Assembly: GCA_947454745.1 (NCBI GenBank)
Contig: CANGMV010000083.1
Coordinates: 1-5,779 of the forward strand
Origin: Bacteroidota bacterium
GTDB taxonomy: Bacteria > Bacteroidota > Bacteroidia > Chitinophagales > Chitinophagaceae
DNA length: 5,779 nucleotides
Direction of reading: 5' to 3'
Positions 1-5,779 of the stretch are shown piece after piece. Position 1 is the stretch's first letter, and each line of letters starts with the position of its first letter. Below the pieces are notes generated by a model, which saw nothing but the letters and a program-made list of their open reading frames with translations, made no database searches and was not told the origin of the DNA. The position numbers and the translations under genes are program-made.

Positions 1-834
1 AATACTGCTAACTATTTAAGAGGTACAACAAATATTAATACAGGCACATCTACTCAAACATTGGGGATCAATTTAACCGGTTCTGTAGATGATTTCTTAG
101 AGATGAATGTGAAAAATACAAGTGCAACTTCAAAATCTCAAAGTGGTTATAATGCAATGTCAGATGTTGGAGATGACTATAACAATTTCGTATGGATGGG
201 TATTAACAGCAGTACATTCAGTAACACAACTGCCTATAATATTGGTGGTGCTAATGACGTAAGCTTTTTAGGAAAGGGTAATGATATGTATGTCGCGAAT
301 AGTAATAGTGCAAAATCAATCATCTTTAGTACCGGAGCGGCTTCGCCAACTTATTTTGCTGAGCGTATGAGAATTGCCCCTACTGGCAATGTGGGTATTG
401 GAACGAATTCACCAACTACTACTTTGCACGTTGCGGGCTCTGTAAGAATTGTAGATAATAACCAAGGAGCCGGAAAGGTATTAACATCAGATGCAAATGG
501 TTTAGCTACATGGCAAAATAGTGGTGGATCGGTAGTGACAATGAGCGCAACAGGAACAGCAACACCATCTGCAACATATATTATTTTTACAGGTTCTACT
601 GCATTACAAACAATTACTATCCCTAGTGCCGTTACCATGGGAGCGGGTAGAGAAATTACCATTAAGAATGTAGCGAGTGTTTCTGTAAGCATTGCATCTG
701 CTGGCGGAAATTTAATACAAGATAATTCAACCTTGAGTGCAACTTCTGCTGCATTAGGTATTGAGCCATCTAACAACTGGATGAAATTAATGTCCGACGG
801 AACCAACTGGTATATTATTAGAGGATTGTTCTAG
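1..834 (+). CDS. Tail-fibre-like secreted repeat protein, 3' part (5' end outside window)
   Basis: The frame is open from the first base, so the gene begins left of the window; 277 residues are visible before a TAG stop. A TTG at position 61 is not a credible start because coding continues upstream. Residues ~35-120 form a Ser/Asn/Gly-rich beta region of the kind found in long fibre proteins. Next comes a linker 'ERMRIAPTGNVGIGTNSP' (~121-138), then 'LHVAGSV' and 'GAGKVLTSDANGLATWQ', a combination recurrent in Bacteroidota tail-fibre-like proteins. The last ~110 residues form a Thr/Ser/Ala-rich beta module ending in 'DGTNWYIIRGLF'. No S74 intramolecular-chaperone domain and no type IX C-terminal sorting domain follow. 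The role is inferred to be an extracellular fibre or adhesin; the N-terminus, and so any signal peptide, cannot be seen. It lies 20 nt before the next gene and is probably co-transcribed with it. Confidence 0.85.
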   Translation, partial: NTANYLRGTTNINTGTSTQTLGINLTGSVDDFLEMNVKNTSATSKSQSGYNAMSDVGDDYNNFVWMGINSSTFSNTTAYNIGGANDVSFLGKGNDMYVANSNSAKSIIFSTGAASPTYFAERMRIAPTGNVGIGTNSPTTTLHVAGSVRIVDNNQGAGKVLTSDANGLATWQNSGGSVVTMSATGTATPSATYIIFTGSTALQTITIPSAVTMGAGREITIKNVASVSVSIASAGGNLIQDNSTLSATSAALGIEPSNNWMKLMSDGTNWYIIRGLF

Positions 835-854
835 CCGGAATAAAAGTATTAACA

Positions 855-1460
855 ATGAAAAAAGTAGTATTCATATTATTAGCTAGTTGTGCATTGTTTA
901 AAGCCAGTGCACAAACAGGCATTGGAATTTCAAATCCCGATGCATCTGCTAAATTGGAAGTGAATTCTTCAACTAAAGGATTTTTGCCCCCACGTGTATC
1001 TTTAACAGCCACTAACTCGGCTAGTCCAACTACTTCGCCTGCTACAGGGTTGTTGGTATACAACACAGCAACAGCAGGCACAGCTCCTAATAATGTGGTG
1101 CCTGGTTATTATTATTGGAACGGAACTGTGTGGGTTAATTTTATTGCATCAAATACTTCTACAGGTTTAACCAATGATCAAACTGGAACATCCTATACTT
1201 TGACAAGTGCCGATAATGGGAAGGTTATTATTTTGAATAATGCAAGTGCCATCACAATTAACGTTCCGTATTTTTTTGTAGGTTTTAACTGTATGGTATT
1301 ACAAAAAGGGACAGGACAAGTTACTTTGGCAATCAATGGAACCACAACTAATATTTACAATCGATATAATTTCACAAAAACGGCAGGGCAGTACTCTATA
1401 TTAACATTAGTATGTACCGAAGCCAATAAATATGTTGCATCAGGCGACATGACAAATTAA
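855..1460 (+). CDS. Small secreted fibre-like protein (paralogue A)
   Basis: This 201-residue protein starts with a Sec signal peptide (MKK, hydrophobic VVFILLASCALF, then KASAQ), probably cut between Ala19 and Gln20. The mature chain opens with the 'TGIGISNPDASAKLEV' head (21-36), then 'GFLPPRVSLT' (42-51), 'GLLVYNTATAGTAP' (65-78) and 'VVPGYYYWNGTVW' (81-93), all typical of Bacteroidota fibre-like secreted proteins. Residues ~105-201 form a beta-rich module ('YTLTSADNGKVIILNN', 'VGFNCMVLQKGTGQVTLAING') resembling C-terminal modules of phage-tail-like proteins. No enzyme motif is visible. The gene at 2917 encodes a clear paralogue with the same module order. An LASC lipobox-like string inside the signal peptide (residues 9-12) makes a lipoprotein conceivable but less likely. 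The ATG at 855 is chosen because the signal peptide begins there. No strong Shine-Dalgarno is seen, as is usual in this phylum. A structural or adhesive role is inferred only. Confidence 0.9.
   Translation: MKKVVFILLASCALFKASAQTGIGISNPDASAKLEVNSSTKGFLPPRVSLTATNSASPTTSPATGLLVYNTATAGTAPNNVVPGYYYWNGTVWVNFIASNTSTGLTNDQTGTSYTLTSADNGKVIILNNASAITINVPYFFVGFNCMVLQKGTGQVTLAINGTTTNIYNRYNFTKTAGQYSILTLVCTEANKYVASGDMTN
1046..1081 (+). repeat. 36-nt exact direct repeat, copy 1
   Basis: This tract is identical over 36 bases to 3150-3185. It encodes GLLVYNTATAGT plus flanking bases in paralogue A. Sequence on both sides is clearly diverged between the copies: 4 of the 11 bases before and 11 of the 49 bases after differ by hand alignment. 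It contains a small inverted repeat, TGTTG-GTATA-CAACA. Confidence 0.95.
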
Positions 1461-1465
1461 TTTGA

Positions 1466-2917
1466 ATGCGATATTATATTACTATATTTTTAATATTCTT
1501 TTTTTATAATGTGCATGCGCAATTCTTAGCGCCGTATCAAGGTGTTCAAAATCAACCCAAAGTACAGTTTGATTATTGGGTATATAGTACGCATGCGGGT
1601 AATGGATCTTCGAATCAGTATCCAATTATACCAACTAATAAAGCAGATATGGATAATATCTTCAATACAAATAATAGTAATTCCACATTGTCAAAATCTG
1701 GAAGAACGAATTCGTCAAAAATATTAGATTGGCAATCAAGTACAGAATTAAATGCACTAGGTATTACACCACCCAACAGTGGCACTTATTTTGCCATCAA
1801 AGTGCAAGGAACTTTTATTCCTCTTGAATCCGGCATTTATACATTTACACTTGAATCGGATGATGCTAGTGATTTAACTATTAATGGAACTGCTATCATT
1901 ACAACTTATCTTGGACAAGCAGTTCCTTCATTGGGTTCACATACTGGGACAATTAATGTAACTGCTGGGCAAAAATATTTATTTGAAGCAAGGATGCAAC
2001 AAGGTGGTGGTGGGTATGGAATGAGAATGTATTGGAAGTCGCCTGTTCAAGCTGCAGCACCAAGTTCTTACACAAGCCTTTTACCTGCGAGTACTTATTA
2101 TCAATCCTGGACACAAAACTTACAAGAAATGGTTACTAGTCCTGATATGGATGGCTCCTCTGCAGCAAAAGCCGCGCCGAGCGCTAAGTATCTTCAAAAT
2201 GCATTTGGAAATTATAATGATGGGGCTTATTGGATTAACTTGCCCTATGTTGGCCCTACACAAATTTATTGTTTATTGAGTACGACAATTGACGGAGGCG
2301 GATGGATGATGATGATGAAAGCAACAAGGGGTACAACATTTTATTATGGAAGTACTTATTGGACTGCAGTTAATACTTTAAATCCTGCAAATTATAATAG
2401 GAGTGATGGTGATGCAAAGTTTGATGTAATGAATTATTATTATGCTAAAGATATGATGGCATTATGGCCAGATATTCCATGGAATACCAATTCTAGTACA
2501 ACAGGCGGGAGCGTAAATACAAGTGGAGTATATAATAACTGGTGCTGGTTGCAGACTAATTTTAATAATGGCATTAGAATAACGCCAATTAATTTTTTCA
2601 ATAGCGCAAGTAAATTATTTTTTGGTGATGCAAAAAGTTATTCAGGATGGAATGGAGGCGTATTTAGTTCTCAAACATCGGTAAAGTTTTACGGTTTTAA
2701 CTATACAAACGCTTCAAACGCACAAGTGAGATGGGGTTTTGCTTTTAATGAAAATGCGCCACTTGCCTTATACCCAAATGGAGATGAAGGATCAAATGAT
2801 GTATCTGGAGGAATAGGCATGAATTACGGAAGTTATTCAGCTGGTGATTATATTGGTTGTTGTCAGGACTTCTATGGGATTAATCGTACTGCAAGAGTAG
2901 AAATATATATAAGATAA
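1466..2917 (+). CDS. Secreted PA14-like / fibrinogen-like domain protein
   Basis: This 483-residue protein has a signal peptide (MRYYITIFLIFFFYNVHA, cut before Gln19). Residues ~30-195 look like a PA14/GLEYA-type beta-sandwich: 'VQFDYWVY' (33-40), 'GTYFAIKVQGTFIPLESGIYTFTLE' region (106-130), 'SDDASDLTING' (131-141) and 'YGMRMYWKSP' (184-193). The Asp132-Asp133 pair sits where yeast flocculin PA14 domains carry their calcium- and sugar-binding Asp pair. Residues ~210-483 resemble a fibrinogen C-terminal-like fold: 'GAYWINLPYVGPTQIYC' (253-269), 'DGGGW' (276-280), an Asp/Asn/Gly-rich stretch 'PNGDEGSNDVSGG' (437-449) that could bind calcium, and 'GCC' (464-466). Cys269, Cys360, Cys465 and Cys466 could form disulfides. 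Both domains usually bind ligands rather than catalyse reactions, so an extracellular glycan or surface adhesin is inferred. It starts 5 nt after gene 2 and overlaps the next gene by one base. Domain identities come from motif recognition, not a profile search. Confidence 0.9.
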   Translation: MRYYITIFLIFFFYNVHAQFLAPYQGVQNQPKVQFDYWVYSTHAGNGSSNQYPIIPTNKADMDNIFNTNNSNSTLSKSGRTNSSKILDWQSSTELNALGITPPNSGTYFAIKVQGTFIPLESGIYTFTLESDDASDLTINGTAIITTYLGQAVPSLGSHTGTINVTAGQKYLFEARMQQGGGGYGMRMYWKSPVQAAAPSSYTSLLPASTYYQSWTQNLQEMVTSPDMDGSSAAKAAPSAKYLQNAFGNYNDGAYWINLPYVGPTQIYCLLSTTIDGGGWMMMMKATRGTTFYYGSTYWTAVNTLNPANYNRSDGDAKFDVMNYYYAKDMMALWPDIPWNTNSSTTGGSVNTSGVYNNWCWLQTNFNNGIRITPINFFNSASKLFFGDAKSYSGWNGGVFSSQTSVKFYGFNYTNASNAQVRWGFAFNENAPLALYPNGDEGSNDVSGGIGMNYGSYSAGDYIGCCQDFYGINRTARVEIYIR

Positions 2918-2919
2918 TG
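2915..2919 (+). other. TAATG stop/start overlap
   Basis: The TAA stop of the PA14/fibrinogen-like gene shares its last A with the ATG of the next gene. With no clear Shine-Dalgarno before this ATG, translation of paralogue B is likely coupled to that of the upstream gene by re-initiation. The next junction (TAA, one base, ATG at 3548) is arranged in a similar way. Confidence 0.8.
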
Positions 2920-3546
2920 AAAAACTGTAAAAAAATAGTAAGGACTAAACTGCTTTTAATAGTGATGCTATTATCGAGTAGTATACTAAATGCGCAAACC
3001 GGTATTGGCACCACTACGCCTGATGCTTCGGCTAAGCTTGAAGTGAGTTCTTCTAAACAAGGTTTCTTACCTCCACGTGTAACTTTAACTGGTACAAATG
3101 ACAATACCACTATAAAAAATGCAGCGGGCACTTCAATATCACCAGCAATAGGGTTGTTGGTATACAACACAGCAACAGCAGGCACTGCTCCATATAATGT
3201 TGTGCCAGGATATTATTATTGGAATGGTAGTGCTTGGATTCAGATTGCAAATGGATTAATTATTGATAATAGTAAAACTGCAGGTTTTACATTGGCATCC
3301 ACTGATAACAATAAAATATTTTTAATTACATCGGGAACAGCCGTAACAGTTACTGTTCCCAATACTTTGCCCGTTGGATTTAGTTGTCAGGTAATTCAGG
3401 GAGGAGTAGGTACAATTTCGCTTGTAGGCTCGAGTGTAACGCTTAACTCTTCAAATGGACTTACCACAAGAGCTACTAATAGTGTCATTGGTTTAATTAT
3501 GAATACATCCACAACGGGATTTGTAATGGGAGATAGTATTTTTTAA
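2917..3546 (+). CDS. Small secreted fibre-like protein (paralogue B)
   Basis: This 209-residue protein has a signal peptide with a basic N-region (MKNCKKIVRTK) and hydrophobic core (LLLIVMLLSSSIL), probably cut between Ala26 and Gln27. The mature part repeats the order of the gene at 855: 'TGIGTTTPDASAKLEV' (28-43), 'GFLPPRVTLT' (49-58), 'GLLVYNTATAGTAP' (79-92), 'VVPGYYYWNGSAW' (95-107), then a beta-rich C-terminal module ('FTLASTDNNKIFLITSG', 'LPVGFSCQVIQGGVGTISLVG'). Relative to paralogue A it has an insertion of about ten residues near 60-75, and its C-terminal module is far more diverged than the head. A 36-nt tract is identical in DNA between the two genes. The ATG overlaps the preceding stop in a TAATG, suggesting translational coupling. 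Function is inferred as a secreted fibre or adhesin subunit, perhaps a companion of the multidomain proteins beside it. No catalytic motif is seen. Confidence 0.9.
   Translation: MKNCKKIVRTKLLLIVMLLSSSILNAQTGIGTTTPDASAKLEVSSSKQGFLPPRVTLTGTNDNTTIKNAAGTSISPAIGLLVYNTATAGTAPYNVVPGYYYWNGSAWIQIANGLIIDNSKTAGFTLASTDNNKIFLITSGTAVTVTVPNTLPVGFSCQVIQGGVGTISLVGSSVTLNSSNGLTTRATNSVIGLIMNTSTTGFVMGDSIF
3150..3185 (+). repeat. 36-nt exact direct repeat, copy 2
   Basis: This is the second copy of the tract at 1046-1081, placed at the equivalent codons of paralogue B (residues 79-90). The two copies lie 2104 nt apart in the same orientation and flank the PA14/fibrinogen-like gene, so recombination between them would delete that gene and fuse the two paralogues in frame. 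Confidence 0.95.
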
Positions 3547-3547
3547 G

Positions 3548-5143
3548 ATGAGAAAATTAATTTACATATTATTTTTGTTGACGGGTTTCTTTGAATCGAT
3601 TCATGTAAATGCACAAATTGTATCAAAAAATATTGCTCTAATAAAGCCACTTGGTATAAACACACAAGTCTTTTCTTATACCGGTGCTATTCAACAATTT
3701 ATTGTACCTAATAGAGTTACTTCCATTCAAGTGAACGCAATTGGAGCAAAGGGAGGAACAGGTGGAAATGGACAACCTGGTGGAGCAGGGGGTAATATCA
3801 CAACTACACTAAATGTAACTCCTGGTCAAGTATTATATATTGTTGTAGGTGGCTATCCAGGTCAATCAGCAACTGCTAAATATGGTTTTGGGGGTAATGG
3901 AGGCGTAACAAATATCGCAACTTATTATGGTGGTGCGGGAGGAGGTTTATCGGGTGTGTTTACTTCTAGTTCGCCTGCTGTTTCGAATGCTTTAGTTGTT
4001 GCTGGTGGCGGCGGTGGCGGAGCAGGTCATGCAACTGGAACAGACTATTCAGGAGGTAACGCAGGAAATAATGCAACCGGAACTTCGAATGATGGTAATG
4101 AAGCTCCACTTCCTAAGTCAAGTTATGTAACAAGTGGGAGAACGCAAGTTGGTTATGCAGCAACTACATCAGCTGCTGGTGTTGCTGGATATGCATTTGA
4201 TGATTTTGCAAATAATACTGGTACAAGTGGTAACGATATAATTGGCGGTAAAGGTGGTGGTTCGGGTAATTGGTTAGGTGGCGGCGGTGGTGGAGCTGGT
4301 TATTATGGCGGTGGAGGAGGTGCTGGTGGTGGAGATGCGAATGGTGGAGGTGCTGGTGGTGCAACAAAAACCACTTCTGGTTTTAATTCATTTGGAATAC
4401 TGAATACAACTGGTGATGGAAGTTTGTCAATTACTTGTTTGTATAATTCTGGATTGGTATTTCAATTGGATGCAAGTAATAGCTCAAGTTATTCAGCTAG
4501 TTCTGGATCTGTTTGGAATGATTTAGTTGGAACAAATAATGCCACTTTATTTAACACTCCTAGCTTTAACAGTCCATCCATTGGATTAACATTTAATGGC
4601 TCAAGTCAATATGGAAGTATTCCTTCGGTTAGTGGCATAACTGATTTTAAAAACACACAACAATATAGTGTTGAAATTTGGTTTAATCCTTCAAGTGGCC
4701 AAGCAACAGTTGGAGAAGCTGAATTATTGGAAAAGTGGAACAAGAATAATGAGTCAAGATATCCATTTACAATTAGATATAATGAAAGCACAAGTAGTAT
4801 GACAGCAGCATGTTATGATGGTTCAACTTATCTGCCTGCTACTATTTCTGGATTCCCTGTAAATACATGGAAACAAATAGTTGCAGTTTATGATTTTGTA
4901 AGTAAAACACTCACTGTATACAGAGACGGTGTCTCTGCTGGAAGCGCAAGTTTAAATAATATTAATCAAGTTAGTAACACTAGCCCAATTGCTATTGCAA
5001 CTAGATTACAATCAACTGGAGCAGCCCAAACTAATATTATTTTCAAAGGAACAATTGGAATAATTAGAATTTATAATATAGCATTAACCGCTCCTCAAGT
5101 TCAACAGAATTTTAATGCAAATAAGACAAGGTTTGGATTATGA
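3548..5143 (+). CDS. Secreted glycine-rich / LamG-like domain protein
   Basis: This 531-residue protein has a signal peptide (MRKLIYILFLLTGFFESIHVNA, cut before Gln23). Residues ~41-297 are a glycine-rich domain: an opening beta part ('VFSYTGAIQQFIVPNRVTSIQVNAIGAKGG', 41-70, described here in pieces) leads to 'VVAGGGGGGAGH' (150-161) and a second glycine tract (233-271, 26 of 39 residues Gly). This pattern matches the glycine-rich family that includes the ALK/LTK receptor domain. Residues ~301-531 look like a LamG/concanavalin-A-like jelly roll: 'GLVFQLDASNSSSYS', 'VWNDLVGTNNATL', 'LTFNGSSQYG', 'YSVEIWFNPS', 'WKQIVAVYD', 'TLTVYRDGV' and 'GTIGIIRIYNIALT'. LamG-like domains commonly bind glycans or proteins, so an extracellular binding role is inferred. 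No C-terminal sorting signal is evident; it ends in '...NKTRFGL'. Translation starts one base after the preceding stop, and two in-frame stops (TGA TAA) close the gene. It is the last gene of the operon. Confidence 0.92.
   Translation: MRKLIYILFLLTGFFESIHVNAQIVSKNIALIKPLGINTQVFSYTGAIQQFIVPNRVTSIQVNAIGAKGGTGGNGQPGGAGGNITTTLNVTPGQVLYIVVGGYPGQSATAKYGFGGNGGVTNIATYYGGAGGGLSGVFTSSSPAVSNALVVAGGGGGGAGHATGTDYSGGNAGNNATGTSNDGNEAPLPKSSYVTSGRTQVGYAATTSAAGVAGYAFDDFANNTGTSGNDIIGGKGGGSGNWLGGGGGGAGYYGGGGGAGGGDANGGGAGGATKTTSGFNSFGILNTTGDGSLSITCLYNSGLVFQLDASNSSSYSASSGSVWNDLVGTNNATLFNTPSFNSPSIGLTFNGSSQYGSIPSVSGITDFKNTQQYSVEIWFNPSSGQATVGEAELLEKWNKNNESRYPFTIRYNESTSSMTAACYDGSTYLPATISGFPVNTWKQIVAVYDFVSKTLTVYRDGVSAGSASLNNINQVSNTSPIAIATRLQSTGAAQTNIIFKGTIGIIRIYNIALTAPQVQQNFNANKTRFGL
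4001..4026 (+). repeat. Glycine-codon low-complexity tract 1
   Basis: A run of GGT/GGC/GGA codons encodes the first long glycine stretch ('AGGGGGGAG', residues 152-160) of the glycine-rich domain. It is short, imperfect and in frame. Runs of this type can change length by replication slippage in units of three bases without breaking the gene. Confidence 0.8.
4244..4360 (+). repeat. Glycine-codon low-complexity tract 2
   Basis: This 117-nt tract encodes residues 233-271, of which 26 are glycine, broken by Ala, Tyr, Asp, Asn, Lys, Ser, Trp and Leu. It is a patchwork of GGN codons (mostly GGT, GGA, GGC) rather than a perfect tandem repeat. It is strikingly G-rich on the plus strand against an AT-rich background, which follows from the glycine codons. 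Confidence 0.85.
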
Positions 5144-5209
5144 TAAATTCTGTGCAATGATGTAGCAGGTTATACCAACAATTTCATCTCCATCGAAAGG
5201 TTATTATAA

Positions 5210-5779
5210 CTAGTGCTTCAACGCGCCCACATTGCTTGAGAAAATCTTCACGGCAATGGCTAAAAGAATGACGCCAAAAAATTTACGCACGGCGAGTAAA
5301 CCTCCTGGCCCTAATAACTTTTCAATCCAACTTAAGGATTTTAATACAATATAAATAATGGCAAGGTTGGCTACAATGCCCAACAAAATATACATTTCTT
5401 CAAAGTTTGCTTTTAAGGACATGATGGTAGTAAGGGTTCCGCTTCCAGCAATAATAGGGAAGGCAATAGGGACAACTGTACCAGAATGTGCATCCTTATC
5501 GCCCTTAAATATTTCATGACCCAACACCATTTCTAGTCCCAATAAAAAAATCACAATCGATCCGCCAACGGCAAATGATTTTACATCCAAGCCCAATACT
5601 TTTAAAAAGGGTTTGCCCAAAAACATAAAAGCAATCATAAAGGCGCCGGAAATAAGGGTCACTTTGAATGATTTAATTCCACCCATTTTTTCTTTCATCG
5701 AAATCAACAAAGGGATAGAACCCACAATATCAATTACGGCGAACAAAGTAAAAATAACGGTGACTAATTCATCAAAATG
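5210..5779 (-). CDS. MarC family integral membrane protein (5' end outside window)
   Basis: The minus-strand frame is open to the right edge, giving 189 visible residues that begin 'HFDELVTVIFTLFAVIDIVGSIPLLIS'. The TTG at 5746 is therefore not the start; the true start lies just beyond the window. MarC proteins are around 200 residues, so only a few residues are probably missing. Family signs include the N-terminal 'LFAVIDIVGSIP' (typically F.aidP.Gn.P), 'GLDVKSFAVGGSIVIFLLGLEM' (63-84) and 'VPIAFPIIAGSGTLTTIM' (~102-119), plus about six hydrophobic segments suited to inner-membrane helices. The usual Gly-Pro-Gly of the central motif reads Gly-Ser-Gly. E. coli MarC was once linked to multiple antibiotic resistance, but that link was not upheld, and the transport substrate, if any, is unknown. 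The gene converges on the adhesin operon, with 66 nt between stops, and is likely a separate housekeeping-type gene. Confidence 0.93.
   Translation of the reverse strand, partial: HFDELVTVIFTLFAVIDIVGSIPLLISMKEKMGGIKSFKVTLISGAFMIAFMFLGKPFLKVLGLDVKSFAVGGSIVIFLLGLEMVLGHEIFKGDKDAHSGTVVPIAFPIIAGSGTLTTIMSLKANFEEMYILLGIVANLAIIYIVLKSLSWIEKLLGPGGLLAVRKFFGVILLAIAVKIFSSNVGALKH

Noticed and set aside
351..806. Minus-strand open frame of 151 codons inside the first fibre-like gene
   Set aside because: It is antisense to a gene with recognisable family motifs and the translation shows no family features; it is a shadow of the plus-strand gene.
818..1081. Minus-strand frame starting MPAVAVLYTNNP, with a look-alike at 2880-3185
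   Set aside because: The two resemble each other only because they are antisense to the conserved head of paralogues A and B, including the 36-nt repeat. They are not a real gene pair.
1273..1307. 8-bp inverted repeat TTTTTGTA / TACAAAAA with a 19-nt loop inside paralogue A
   Set aside because: It is an A/T-only-cored match inside coding sequence of an AT-rich genome, expected by chance and not at a gene end.
3592..3603. 12-bp perfect palindrome TGAATCGATTCA in the signal-peptide coding region of the glycine-rich protein gene
   Set aside because: A single copy within codons and no promoter nearby. A regulator site is possible but nothing else supports it.
4164..4367. Minus-strand His/Leu/Gln-rich frame of 67 codons
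   Set aside because: Its composition is simply the reverse complement of the glycine-codon tracts (GGT/GGA/GGC runs) of the glycine-rich gene.
1..5143. Prophage tail-fibre cluster
   Set aside because: The fibre-like proteins carry Sec signal peptides, and no baseplate, tape-measure, capsid, lysis or integrase gene is present, so phage structural genes are unlikely.
5144..5209. Possible bidirectional terminator between the convergent genes
   Set aside because: Only a 5-bp inverted repeat GTTAT-T-ATAAC (5200-5210) and a 6-bp GTTATA/TATAAC pairing with a 30-nt loop are present, without a GC stem or U-run. No terminator can be supported.

Overview
The window looks like chromosomal DNA from a Bacteroidota bacterium, possibly Chitinophagia. 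Four lines of evidence point there. The DNA is AT-rich. Sec signal peptides end in Ala-Gln with cleavage just before Gln. Genes lack clear Shine-Dalgarno sequences. Proteins carry the 'TGIG..xPDASAKLEV..S..GFLPPRV' head common in secreted tail-fibre-like proteins of this phylum. The exact genus cannot be read from the sequence.

Layout. Positions 1-5143 hold five plus-strand genes packed head to tail (gaps of 20, 5, -1 and 1 nt), which almost certainly form one transcription unit that begins left of the window. In order they are: (1) the 3' part of a large tail-fibre-like repeat protein; (2) a small secreted fibre-like protein; (3) a secreted protein with a PA14-like and a fibrinogen-like domain; (4) a second small fibre-like protein, paralogous to gene 2; (5) a secreted protein with a glycine-rich domain followed by a LamG-like jelly-roll domain. 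A 66-nt gap with no convincing terminator separates these from a convergent, minus-strand MarC-family membrane protein gene whose first codons lie beyond the right edge.

How the genes may work together (inference). All four complete genes of the operon encode exported proteins. They combine beta-rich, trimer-fibre-like modules with modules that elsewhere bind glycans or proteins (PA14, fibrinogen-like, LamG, glycine-rich). No enzyme, transposase, phage structural gene or CRISPR array is present. The best reading is an operon for surface or extracellular adhesive/fibrous proteins, with gene 2 and gene 4 as duplicated companions. The two paralogues share an exact 36-nt tract inside otherwise diverged sequence, suggesting gene conversion or recent recombination. 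MarC is probably unrelated in function.
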